Part shown: piece after piece, positions 11,541-18,509 of the stretch
Layout of the letters: every line of letters starts with the position of its first letter
How positions within the stretch are numbered: the stretch's first letter is position 1
DNA from: DATCDR01 sp036510575
GTDB lineage: Bacteria > Actinomycetota > Acidimicrobiia > Acidimicrobiales > Bog-793
Assembly: GCA_036510575.1 (NCBI GenBank)
Contig: DATCDR010000102.1
Location: 1-18,509, forward strand
Direction of reading: 5' to 3'
DNA length: 18,509 nucleotides
Made by a program: the position numbers and the translations under genes
The notes under the pieces: model-generated
Databases searched by the model: none
The model's input: the letters and a program-made list of their open reading frames with translations, nothing else
Told to the model about the DNA's origin: nothing

Positions 11541-13640
11541 CTAGGCGCGTTGTAGCAGCACCAGCGAGCGGTCCTCGACGAAGACCTCGCCGCGTGAGTC
11601 GACGATCGCCCCCACTTCGCTTGGGGCGAACGTTGAGAGCGCAATCGACCACCGCGCACCGAAACGACGCGTCGGCAACATGAAGGTCGTCGACTCGTGG
11701 TTGGCATTGAAGAGCATCAAGAACGAGTCGTCGTGGATCATCTCGCCGTGCCGACCCGGCGTGCGGAGTGCCTCGCCGTTCAAGAAGACCCCGAGTTGGC
11801 CTCGATCCGAGTCCCAGTCACGCCTCGCCATCCTGCGACCGTCTGGGCGGCACCACCACACATCGGGGAGCTCGCCTGGTCGAGTGCCGATGAAAAACGC
11901 GCTGCGTCGAAAGACCGGGTGCTCGGTTCGAATTGCGATCAGGCGTCGCACGAACTCGAACATCTCTTCTGCGTGCGCCGCCGGACGCCAGTCGAACCAT
12001 GAGAGCTCGTTGTCCTGGCAATACCCGTTGTTGTTGCCGCGCTGGGTGCGACCAAGTTCGTCACCGCCGAGCAGCATCGGGACGCCTTGGGACAACAAGA
12101 GGGTCGCCAGAAAATTTCGTTGCTGGCGAGCGCGAAGGGCGTTCACCGCGGGATCCTCAGACGGCCCTTCGAAGCCACAGTTCCAGCTGCGGTTGTCGTC
12201 GGTGCCGTCGCGATTGTCCTCGAGGTTCGCCTCATTGTGCTTCTCGTTGTAGGACACCAGGTCGCGGAGAGTGAAGCCGTCGTGCGCTGCTACGAAGTTG
12301 ATGGAGGCCGACGGCCGACGGCCATCTTCTTCGTAGAGGTCAGCTGAGCCGGCGAAGCGCTCCGCGAAGTCACCAAGGCGAGCCCTGCCCCGCCAGAAGT
12401 CGCGCATTGTGTCTCGGTAGATCCCGTTCCACTCGGTCCAAAGCACCGGGAAGTTGCCCACCTGGTAGCCCCCCTCGCCGACGTCCCAGGGCTCAGCGAT
12501 GAGCTTTAGCTGTGACAAGACCGGGTCCTGGTGGATGATGTCGAAGAACGCTGACAACCGGTTGACCTCGTGAAACTCCCGCGCCAATGCTGCAGCGAGA
12601 TCGAACCGGAACCCGTCGACGTGGCACTCGATGGCGAAGTAGCGAAGCGAGTCCATAATGAGGCGCAACACACTCGGGTGCGTCGGGTTCAAGCTGTTGC
12701 CGGTTCCGGTGTAGTCGACGTAGTAGCGCGGCTCCTCAGCTGAGAGCCGGTAGTACGAAGGGTTGTCGATGCCACGAAATGACAGCATCGGACCGAGGTG
12801 GTTCCCTTCGGCGGTGTGGTTGTAGACGACGTCCATGATCACTTCGATATTGGCTCGGTGGAGTGCCTTCACCATGCCCTTGAACTCGCGTAAGTGGTCG
12901 CCGACGGCCTCGGCCGCGGCGTAGGTGGAGTCCGGTGCGAGGTAGCCGATCGTGCTGTATCCCCAGTAGTTGGAGAGTCCGCGCTCTTGTAGGTAGTGCT
13001 CATCGGCGATGTGGTGTACCGGCAGCAGCTCGACGGCGGTGATGCCGAGTGCGTTGAAGTGTTCGATCGCGGCGTCTGAAGCAAGTCCTGCATAGGTCCC
13101 ACGGAGGTCCTCGCGAACATCTGGATGGCACTTCGTGAAGCCTTTGACGTGTGTTTCGTAGATCACCGTGTCTGGCCAGGGATGATTCGGCCTGCGGTCA
13201 TCTTCCCAATCGAAGCTCTCGTTGACGACCACGCACTTTGGGATCGCGAGGGCGTCATCGCTGTTGTCGATCTCGAGATCCGCAGCCGTTCCATCCGGGT
13301 CGTAGGGGAGCACCGTCGCCGCGTCGTAGCGAATACGACCGTCGATTGCTTTCGCGTAGGGGTCGATGAGGAGCTTCGCGGGATTGAATCGGTACCCGGT
13401 CTCGGGCTCGTAGGGCCCATAGACCCGGTAGGCGTAGCGCTGCCCTGGTCCGGTACCGGGAAGGTAGCAGTGCCAGTTGAGCGCGGTGCGTTGTTCGAGC
13501 TCTACGCGGGTCTCGTGATCCTCGCTGTCGAAAAGACAGAGCTCGACACGTTCGGCGTGTTCGGAAAAGAGTGAGAAGTTGATGCCGCCACCGTCCCAGA
13601 CGGCTCCGAGGGGAAACGGATCACCAGGCCAGATCTCCAT
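11541..13640 (-). CDS. glgX: Glycogen debranching enzyme, isoamylase type
   Basis: 699 residues, the usual GlgX/TreX length. An N-terminal CBM48-like domain (about 1-120, WPGDPFPLGAVWDGGGINFS) is followed by a GH13 barrel. The barrel carries the nucleophile Asp347 in VDGFRFDLA, acid/base Glu383 in LIAEPWDVGEGGYQVG, transition-state Asp454 in AAHDGFTLRDLVSYN, and the family segment KHNEANLEDNRDG. It hydrolyses alpha-1,6 branches of glycogen or limit dextrins in the cytoplasm. Start ATG at 13638-13640 has GGAAG upstream on the minus strand (13651-13655). It is divergent from malQ, which rearranges the linear maltodextrins it releases, and convergent with the glycosyltransferases. All catalytic residues are present and no damage is seen. 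Confidence 0.96.
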   Translation of the reverse strand: MEIWPGDPFPLGAVWDGGGINFSLFSEHAERVELCLFDSEDHETRVELEQRTALNWHCYLPGTGPGQRYAYRVYGPYEPETGYRFNPAKLLIDPYAKAIDGRIRYDAATVLPYDPDGTAADLEIDNSDDALAIPKCVVVNESFDWEDDRRPNHPWPDTVIYETHVKGFTKCHPDVREDLRGTYAGLASDAAIEHFNALGITAVELLPVHHIADEHYLQERGLSNYWGYSTIGYLAPDSTYAAAEAVGDHLREFKGMVKALHRANIEVIMDVVYNHTAEGNHLGPMLSFRGIDNPSYYRLSAEEPRYYVDYTGTGNSLNPTHPSVLRLIMDSLRYFAIECHVDGFRFDLAAALAREFHEVNRLSAFFDIIHQDPVLSQLKLIAEPWDVGEGGYQVGNFPVLWTEWNGIYRDTMRDFWRGRARLGDFAERFAGSADLYEEDGRRPSASINFVAAHDGFTLRDLVSYNEKHNEANLEDNRDGTDDNRSWNCGFEGPSEDPAVNALRARQQRNFLATLLLSQGVPMLLGGDELGRTQRGNNNGYCQDNELSWFDWRPAAHAEEMFEFVRRLIAIRTEHPVFRRSAFFIGTRPGELPDVWWCRPDGRRMARRDWDSDRGQLGVFLNGEALRTPGRHGEMIHDDSFLMLFNANHESTTFMLPTRRFGARWSIALSTFAPSEVGAIVDSRGEVFVEDRSLVLLQRA

Positions 13641-13968
13641 CGCGTGACTACTTCCGTCCGTATCCGCGCGGCAAAGCCGCCGCGCATCGAGGGTCGCGGC
13701 GCACCCCGTTTAGGCCCGCGATACGCGCGAAGTGCGGCGCGGCGGCCGCGTCGCGACGCGAACTCACGGGGTCCAGATCGAGGTAGGTCAAGTTCGCGAT
13801 CTTCGCGGGACTCGCTGGCGCAAGCAAACCGGGATCTAGATGATCTCTGATGACCAGGCTTTGGCTTCGCGTTGAACCGACCGAACAGGCGCACGACCAG
13901 CCGGAGCGTTCGGGCAGCTCTAAGCGCTGGGTGACACCCGTGGAGGATGGCGTAACCCGAAGGCAGCC
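13641..13968. promoter_or_regulatory. Divergent glgX-malQ intergenic region
   Basis: No gene in 328 bp. A perfect 14-bp palindrome CGCGTCGCGACGCG lies at 13747-13760, within very GC-rich DNA. Being between two divergent alpha-glucan genes, it is a candidate shared operator. No promoter boxes stand out. Confidence 0.4.
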
Positions 13969-15258
13969 TTGAGTACCCTCGACGTTGTTGACTCTCCGAG
14001 TCACTCCTTCGAGGAGGCGCACAGCATCGACCAGCCGGCGTTCGCATTTGATCGGGCAAGTGGCGTGTTGTGCCATCTGACGTCGCTTCCAGGTGGTCGG
14101 CTCGGATCAGAGGCGTTGCGGTACATCGACTGGCTGAACAAGGCAGGACAACGGTGGTGGCAGATTCTCCCGCTCGGGCCACCTGATCGATCGGGCTCCC
14201 CGTACCTCGCGCGATCCGCATTCGCCTGCTCGCCGGCACTGCTCGCCCGGCCCGAGGCACGCGTCACGACGAGCGAGCTCGACCGCTTCGTCGGCGAACA
14301 CTCGTACTGGGCAGAGGGCTGGGCGCGCTACGGCGGGAGGGGCGCGCTCGAGAACCAGGTGCGATTTCAACGCGAGTGGTCACGGCTTCGTCTCCACGCG
14401 GTCGAACGCGGCGTGCAGATTCTCGGCGACATGCCCTTCTACGTGGCCCGGCGCTCCGCCGATCATCTCGTGCATCCGAACCTGTTCCGCAGTGATCGTG
14501 CAGCCGGAGTCCCGCCCGATGACTGGAGCGCGACGGGGCAACTCTGGGGAAATCCGACGTACAACTGGCAAGCGATGCGGAAAGAGGGGTTCCGCTGGTG
14601 GATCGAGCGGTTTCGACGAACCTTCGAGCTGGTGGACGCCGCGAGGGTGGATCACTTCCGCGGCTTTATCGCCTCCTGGTCCGTGCCGTACGGCATTTCG
14701 ACCGCGATGGATGGCGGCTGGCGTAGAAGCCCTGGGCGCGAGCTCTTCGCGGCAGTGCAAGCCGAGCTTGGGCGGTCGCACCTGGTTGCTGAGAACCTTG
14801 GCGTCATCACGCCGCCCGTCGAGCGGCTGCGCCTTGCGTTACGACTTCCTGGGACGATCGTTTTGCAGTTCGTATTCGGCGACGAGATGTTGAACCGCCA
14901 TCGAGACGAGCCAGGTGTCGAGAACGTCGTCTACACCGGGACCCACGACAACGACACCACGCTCAGCTGGTGGGGGAGTGCTGGCCCGGGCACGCGCGCC
15001 AACGTCGAACGTGCGCTCGATCGGGCCGGGATCCATGAGATATCGCCGAATTGGAAGCTCATCCGACTTGCGCTCGCGCATCCTGCGGCCGTGGCGATCC
15101 TTCCGGTGCAGGATCTACTCGGACTCGACGGCACGGCTCGGTTCAACTTTCCAGGCCGTTCGCGCGGCAACTGGCGCTGGCAGATGCAACCAGGGATGCT
15201 TACCTCAGGACTGGCGCGCCGACTCCGAGATCTGACCGTCGCGAGCTCTCGCGCGTAA
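13969..15258 (+). CDS. malQ: 4-alpha-glucanotransferase (amylomaltase), compact form
   Basis: 429 residues, GH77. TTG start at 13969 with GAAGG ending six bases before it; a later start is possible, since the conserved part begins near residue 31 (ASGVLCHLTSLPG). Catalytic residues are all visible: nucleophile Asp228 in VDHFRGF, Glu275 in LVAENLGVI and Asp327 in THDNDTT. GDMPFYVARRSADH and LWGNPTYNW are typical. It transfers alpha-1,4-glucan segments between maltodextrins, complementing GlgX. It is shorter than the usual 500 or so residues: between SPALLARPEA (about 86-95) and QVRFQREW (about 128-135) the region that normally includes the WL-DYALF segment is largely missing, an internal shortening rather than a broken end. 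Function is probably retained. Confidence 0.93.
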   Translation: MSTLDVVDSPSHSFEEAHSIDQPAFAFDRASGVLCHLTSLPGGRLGSEALRYIDWLNKAGQRWWQILPLGPPDRSGSPYLARSAFACSPALLARPEARVTTSELDRFVGEHSYWAEGWARYGGRGALENQVRFQREWSRLRLHAVERGVQILGDMPFYVARRSADHLVHPNLFRSDRAAGVPPDDWSATGQLWGNPTYNWQAMRKEGFRWWIERFRRTFELVDAARVDHFRGFIASWSVPYGISTAMDGGWRRSPGRELFAAVQAELGRSHLVAENLGVITPPVERLRLALRLPGTIVLQFVFGDEMLNRHRDEPGVENVVYTGTHDNDTTLSWWGSAGPGTRANVERALDRAGIHEISPNWKLIRLALAHPAAVAILPVQDLLGLDGTARFNFPGRSRGNWRWQMQPGMLTSGLARRLRDLTVASSRA

Positions 15259-15326
15259 TCGGTGCCGCGAAGCCTCGCGCGAACTACCTGCGACGGCAGC
15301 TCGATCATCTTTAGAGCGAGGCGGTG

Positions 15327-16505
15327 CTACTTCGCTGCATCACGGCGCGCGGCGCCGTCGCGTACGAGCGGCAGCAAGCGCTTGCCGAAGTCGATCGCGT
15401 CTTCGAGCGGGTCGAACCCCTTTAGGAGCAGGGTGGTGATGCCGAGGTCGTAGTAGCGAAGCATCGCCTCAGCTACCTGTTCAGGTGTCCCGACCAACGC
15501 CGTCGAGTTGCCCGCCGCCCCGGTCAGGTTGGCGACCTTCATCCACAGCCGCTCGTCGTAGACGTCCTGGCCAGAGGACATCTCGATGAGCCGTTTGCGC
15601 CCTACCGAGGTGGTACCGCCGGTGTCGCGATCTACTGAGAACGTGGCGTTTTGACCTCCGCCCAAGCCGGTGTAGGAGTCCTTGATTCCTGCCATGCGTG
15701 CTTTGGCCAGTTCGATCCGTTCTGCAGTCTTTTCGGCGATCCACTCGGCCTTGGCCCAAGCCTCTTCCTCGGTGTCGGCAATGATCGGGCGTAGCGAAAG
15801 GCTGTATCGCAGTTTGCGGCCGAACTTTGCCGCCGCCTGGTCGATGCTCTCGATCCGCGCCGCAACCGCGGCGCGGGGCTCTCCCCAGAAGGCATAGACG
15901 TCGGCTTGGGACGCACCGATCTCGATCGCGGGGCCTGAGGCGCCGCCGAAGTACATCGGAATGCTCCCCGGCGAGACGGGCTTTACCGAGCTGAAGGCCG
16001 CGTCGTAGTGGAAGAACTCGCCGTCAAAGTCGAACGGGCTGTCCTCGGTCCAAAGCCGCCGAGCGATGGTCATTACTTCCTTCGTGCGCCGGTAACGCAC
16101 GTCGTGCGCCAAGAAGTCACCCTCTCGGTGCTGATCTGCCTCGTCTCCGCCGGTGATGAAGTGGATCGCGATCCTGCCACCGCCAGTCAGATGGTCGAGC
16201 GTCGCCGCCATTCGGGCAAGAATCGCCGGCTGGACGACGCCAGGACGGTGAGCGACGAGGACCTTGAGGTGCTTAGTCTGGTGCAACACGGTCGCGGCAA
16301 TAGCCCACCCCTCGGGTGAGACCGCCCCATAGCCGATGAGCACGCGATCGAATCCGCCGTCGTCGTGGGCTTTTGCGATATTGAGTAGGTAGTCGGAGTC
16401 GACCACCGGACCATCCATCCAGTCGACAACAGGTCCGTCGACAAGGGGGCCTTTGATCTCCGAAGCGTCTCGGGTTCCCACCATCCCGATGATCTCGACT
16501 GGCAT
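15327..16505 (-). CDS. SsuD-like FMNH2-dependent monooxygenase (LLM class)
   Basis: 392 residues with a luciferase-like TIM-barrel pattern. The start MPVEIIGMVGTRDASEI and the segments FDRVLIGYGA, RPGVVQPAILARMAATLDHL, GGGRIAIHFITGG and DFLAHDVRYRRTKE match the alkanesulfonate monooxygenase group (SsuD). Such enzymes use FMNH2 from a separate reductase to oxidise a substrate, classically cleaving sulfonates to an aldehyde and sulfite. No ABC transporter or reductase of an ssu operon is adjacent, so the substrate may differ. The ATG at 16503-16505 has GGAGG 11 bases upstream on the minus strand and a TTATAC (-10-like, 16524-16529) beyond. Only 16 bp separate it from the divergent ATP-grasp gene, so joint control is likely. 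Confidence 0.9.
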   Translation of the reverse strand: MPVEIIGMVGTRDASEIKGPLVDGPVVDWMDGPVVDSDYLLNIAKAHDDGGFDRVLIGYGAVSPEGWAIAATVLHQTKHLKVLVAHRPGVVQPAILARMAATLDHLTGGGRIAIHFITGGDEADQHREGDFLAHDVRYRRTKEVMTIARRLWTEDSPFDFDGEFFHYDAAFSSVKPVSPGSIPMYFGGASGPAIEIGASQADVYAFWGEPRAAVAARIESIDQAAAKFGRKLRYSLSLRPIIADTEEEAWAKAEWIAEKTAERIELAKARMAGIKDSYTGLGGGQNATFSVDRDTGGTTSVGRKRLIEMSSGQDVYDERLWMKVANLTGAAGNSTALVGTPEQVAEAMLRYYDLGITTLLLKGFDPLEDAIDFGKRLLPLVRDGAARRDAAK

Positions 16506-16521
16506 CTAGCGGGAGTCCTCC
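16506..16521. promoter_or_regulatory. Two-way ribosome-binding spacer between divergent starts
   Basis: The 16-bp gap contains GGGAGTCCTCC (16511-16521). The plus strand offers GGGAG six bases before ATG 16522; the minus strand offers GGAGG 11 bases before the opposite ATG. One near-palindrome therefore serves as Shine-Dalgarno for both genes, and promoters must lie inside the coding sequences. Confidence 0.5.
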
Positions 16522-17904
16522 ATGTATAACTTCCACGACGAATCCAGGGCCATCTTGAACAACTTTGCGGCAGATCCGGCGAACAACTGGTTGAACGCTA
16601 ACATCAGCCTGGTGGTTCGGCGCACGATGGATTCCTCCGCGGACGAGAAAAGGCCCCTAGTCGCGGTCGGTTATGGCCCCCGATGCGTGCCGGTGATGCA
16701 GCTGACCGAGGCCGCTGCCAACATCTGTGACTTGCTCTGGATGATCGATGGCTCGCTTGCAGAGATGCGCGAGATGAGCGAACTGCTGAACCGCTTCGGC
16801 CCAGTAGTCGATATCAACGGTCTCGGTGCAGATGGGATCCTCGCTGAACTCTCTGGCCCCTACCGACCAGACGGTATCGCTACGTACCTCGACGCGGACA
16901 TGGCCACCTACGCCAGAGTTGCTGGAGCGCTCGATCTCCCGTTCCACTCCGTCGCGACGGCGGTCGCCTTGACCGACAAGTTCCAGCAGCGCCAAGTCCT
17001 AGCTGGCGCAGGGCTGGCGATGCCGAAGTGTTTCGTCATCGGCCTCGACACCACCGAGAGCGAGCTTTCGGCGATTGTGGCTGAAGTTGGCTGGCCAGCA
17101 GTCTTAAAGCCCCGCTCCGCGCAAGGAAGCCGTTACACCTTCTTCGTTAGTGATCGGGCGCGACTCGAGGAGCTGTTGTCGGCACTTGGACCAACTCGGC
17201 CCGAGATGGTCCTTGAGGAGTACCTCGCCGATGACGTCGATCGACCCGAGAAACCGTACGCGGCCTACGTCTCGGTCGAGAGCCTGGCCTCTGCGGGCGT
17301 CATCAGCCATCTCGCCTTGACCGGTCGGTTCCCGCTGGCGGAGAACTTTCGTGAAACCGGGTTCTTCATCCCGGCGGCACTGAGCGTCGACGACCGGGAG
17401 GCCGCACTACTCCTCGCCACGGCCGCGATAGAGGCGCTCGACGTGCACACCGGCTGCCTCCACACCGAGATCAAGTTCACTCCCGCGGGCCCGCGCGTCA
17501 TCGAAGTCAACGGACGCGTCGGCGGCGGTGTGCCCGAGATGCTCGCCCGCGCCACGAACATAAAGATCGTGGAACTGACCCTCAAGCTCTCCCTGGGTGA
17601 AGCGGTGCAGATCGATGGCCCGGTCGCAACCGATCAGATCGGCTACCGATTCTTCCTCCAGCCACCACCGGTCTCGGCCACGGTTGCGGCCATCAAAGGG
17701 ATCGACGCCGTGAGCGACCATCCAGGCGTGGACTCGATCACGGTGCATCAAGGCCCGGGCGCAGTCTTGGACTGGAAGGACGGCACCCGGAATCACATCG
17801 TCGCGGTGGTTGGATCCGCAGCGGACTATGACGGGCTTCTCGAGGTGGACCGACTGCTACGCGAAGCGGTCACGGTCACGTACGCGGATGTGAGCCACTC
17901 CTAG
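16522..17904 (+). CDS. ATP-grasp ligase (carboxylate-amine ligase-like)
   Basis: 460 residues. A pre-ATP-grasp region (46-150) starts PLVAVGYGPRC. The ATP-grasp fold follows with ATP-binding Lys196 in WPAVLKPRSAQGSR, the strand EMVLEEYL (228-235), and metal- and phosphate-binding residues Glu316, Glu328, Asn330 and Arg332 in HTEIKF and VIEVNGRVGGG. A C-terminal lid region runs from about 370. These enzymes form an acyl-phosphate and join it to an amine or thiol. The start has GGGAG six bases upstream; the first 35 residues are Asn-rich but keep GC-rich third positions, supporting translation, though ATG 16627 is an alternative. It overlaps the MetA-like gene by one base (TAGTG), pointing to one operon and a shared pathway, perhaps with the divergent monooxygenase. 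The substrate is unknown. Confidence 0.88.
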   Translation: MYNFHDESRAILNNFAADPANNWLNANISLVVRRTMDSSADEKRPLVAVGYGPRCVPVMQLTEAAANICDLLWMIDGSLAEMREMSELLNRFGPVVDINGLGADGILAELSGPYRPDGIATYLDADMATYARVAGALDLPFHSVATAVALTDKFQQRQVLAGAGLAMPKCFVIGLDTTESELSAIVAEVGWPAVLKPRSAQGSRYTFFVSDRARLEELLSALGPTRPEMVLEEYLADDVDRPEKPYAAYVSVESLASAGVISHLALTGRFPLAENFRETGFFIPAALSVDDREAALLLATAAIEALDVHTGCLHTEIKFTPAGPRVIEVNGRVGGGVPEMLARATNIKIVELTLKLSLGEAVQIDGPVATDQIGYRFFLQPPPVSATVAAIKGIDAVSDHPGVDSITVHQGPGAVLDWKDGTRNHIVAVVGSAADYDGLLEVDRLLREAVTVTYADVSHS

Positions 17905-18509
17905 TGCCGGTCCTGCTGCGTGAGACCGCGGCGCCAAGTTTGACTACATCAACCCAGCTCGACGCCGATACCAACGTAATGAACTGCGCATTCGTCAACA
18001 ACATGCCAGACGGCGCCTTCGATGCGACCGAACGCCAGTTCCTCGACCTGGTCGATCGCGGGTCAGGATCGACGACGATCGAGGTTCAGCGCTACGCGAT
18101 GTCAGGCGTACCGCGCGGCGAACGGGTGGCGGCACGAATCGCCAAGGAGTATTCGCCCCTCGAAGAGCTCCGCGGCAAGCGCCCCGATCTGCTCCTCGTA
18201 ACCGGTGCGAACCCAGCAGAGCCACAGATCGAGAACGAGCTCTTCTTTGACGACCTCGCCGAGCTGCTCATCTGGGGTGCCGAGAACGTGCACTCGATGT
18301 TGCTCTCTTGCTTGACGGCACACGCGGCGCTGACGATCTTTGACGGCGCGAAACGCGAAAACCTCGCACAAAAGTGCACCGGGGTGTTCTGCCAAACAGT
18401 CGACCTCTCGCATCCACTAGCTGCGGGCCTCGAAACCGAGGTGTCCCTGCCACACTCGCGTTGGAACACCGTTGCACGAGATGCGGTGCTCGACGCCGGC
18501 TATCGGATC
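17904..18509 (+). CDS. MetA-like homoserine acyltransferase homologue (partial, runs off window)
   Basis: 202 codons are present. The GTG start overlaps the previous stop by one base (TAGTG); ATG 17979 is an alternative. The visible part follows the homoserine O-succinyl/acetyltransferase pattern with its glutamine-amidotransferase-like fold: NNMPDGAFDATERQF, a nucleophile-elbow-like LLSCLTAHAAL (Cys136), KRENLAQKCTGVF and LPHSRW. In MetA the Cys accepts the acyl group from an acyl-CoA and passes it to homoserine. The catalytic His and Glu would lie past the window edge. The sequence is divergent from standard MetA and is coupled to an ATP-grasp ligase, so it may act on another amino acid or alcohol in a specialised pathway rather than in methionine synthesis. 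Confidence 0.78.
   Translation, partial: MPVLLRETAAPSLTTSTQLDADTNVMNCAFVNNMPDGAFDATERQFLDLVDRGSGSTTIEVQRYAMSGVPRGERVAARIAKEYSPLEELRGKRPDLLLVTGANPAEPQIENELFFDDLAELLIWGAENVHSMLLSCLTAHAALTIFDGAKRENLAQKCTGVFCQTVDLSHPLAAGLETEVSLPHSRWNTVARDAVLDAGYRI

Noticed and set aside
13125..13574. 149-residue plus-strand frame inside glgX
   Set aside because: It lies within the CBM48 and early barrel region of an intact glgX; no ribosome binding site or family.
15259..15326. Bidirectional terminator between malQ and the monooxygenase
   Set aside because: The 68-bp convergent gap has no convincing stem with a T-run.

Overview
The window looks like chromosomal DNA of a high-GC actinobacterium. Coding GC is roughly 60% with GC-rich third positions, GTG and TTG starts occur, and the gene families are actinobacterial in flavour (a YkwD-type secreted CAP protein, a Phd/HicB-like plus HicA-like toxin-antitoxin pair, a GlgX/MalQ pair). 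Acidimicrobiia is a reasonable guess but only an inference; no rRNA or marker protein is present to settle it.

Left part (1-5979), signalling: a NarL/LuxR-type response regulator reads leftward, and next to its 3' end lies a decayed partial copy of its own HTH end. Divergent from it is a secreted CAP-domain protein. After about 850 bp without an intact gene comes a rightward trio: a membrane hybrid histidine kinase (sensor, DHp, ATPase, receiver), an 89-residue protein that looks like a free-standing DHp helix pair with a phospho-accepting His, and a stand-alone receiver. These three look like parts of one multistep phosphorelay, with the LuxR-type regulator a plausible output. The kinase mRNA leader can fold into an extended stem enclosing a second hairpin.

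Middle (5980-8906), accessory zone: several hairpins, a 20-bp sequence identical in type to the 3' tail of a tmRNA/tRNA, a toxin-antitoxin operon behind three TGTAC(A/G) boxes at 9-bp spacing, degenerate coding remnants, a 16-bp perfect palindrome with IS-end-like surroundings, a HEPN-like gene cut by an in-frame TGA, a 23-bp palindrome with GTGCCAC repeats, and tRNA-Val(CAC). This has the look of an old integration region whose integrase is gone or outside the window.

Right part (8907-18509), metabolism: two translationally coupled GT4 glycosyltransferases; convergent to them a glycogen debranching enzyme (glgX), divergent from a compact 4-alpha-glucanotransferase (malQ), which together would process alpha-glucans. 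Then an SsuD-like FMNH2-dependent monooxygenase diverges, with only 16 bp between start codons, from an ATP-grasp ligase that overlaps a MetA-like homoserine acyltransferase homologue running off the window. Those last genes could form an uncharacterised small-molecule pathway.

Most distinctive items: the split phosphorelay with a DHp-only protein, the regularly spaced TGTACA operator of the toxin-antitoxin pair, the structured kinase leader, the HEPN gene with an in-frame stop, and the monooxygenase/ATP-grasp/MetA-like group.
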